DNA of 5,731 bases. It comes from an uncultured Porphyromonadaceae bacterium. GTDB taxonomy: Bacteria; Bacteroidota; Bacteroidia; Bacteroidales; CAMTPD01. The DNA is taken from contig CAMTPD010000128.1 in NCBI GenBank assembly GCA_947074265.1, positions 1 through 5,731 of the forward strand, given 5' to 3'. Below, piece by piece: positions 5,724-5,731 of the stretch. Below the pieces are notes generated by a model. That model was not told the DNA's origin and did not search any database. It saw only the letters and a program-made list of their open reading frames with translations. A program made the translations under genes and the position numbers. The stretch's first letter is position 1, and each line of letters begins with the position of its first letter.

Positions 5724-5731
5724 ACCTGAAT

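Overview
The window looks like chromosomal DNA of a member of the Bacteroidota, most likely the order Bacteroidales; I cannot name a genus. The evidence is the presence of a TamL-type lipoprotein Omp85 protein, a DUF4296-type lipoprotein, an LspA with long insertions, a DksA-like protein lacking most zinc-finger cysteines, and promoters with the TAnnTTTG -7 box typical of this phylum. Base composition is moderately AT-rich and even across the window. I see no insertion sequence, phage gene, CRISPR array or toxin system. This is largely an ordinary housekeeping region.

Left edge (1-251): two minus-strand tRNA genes, Arg(TCT) then a Thr(TGT) cut by the window edge, served by a well-formed promoter at 190-220 with TTTG, a 19-nt spacer and TACCTTTG. 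A perfect 12-bp palindrome overlaps its -33 element.

Centre left (252-3443): tamL on the minus strand and a TrmH/SpoU-family RNA ribose methyltransferase on the plus strand diverge from a 75-bp intergenic region with one -7 box facing each way.

Centre right (3357-5103): a tight minus-strand cluster of lspA, a DUF4296 lipoprotein (4-bp ATGA overlap) and a 126-aa ORF starting 2 bp after the lipoprotein stop. The last ORF resembles the N- and C-terminal ends of an amidohydrolase-family enzyme with the catalytic barrel missing. It runs 87 bp into the convergent methyltransferase gene and contains that gene's intrinsic terminator.

Right edge (5104-5731): a DksA/TraR-like regulator on the minus strand with its own promoter and a strong intrinsic terminator that separates it from lspA.

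Functionally, the region links envelope biogenesis (TamL, LspA and a lipoprotein) with translation and its control (tRNAs, RNA methylation, DksA-like protein). LspA is expected to process both lipoproteins encoded here. The most interesting points are the barrel-less amidohydrolase-like ORF, the terminator nested within it, and the terminator-like hairpin just upstream of lspA.
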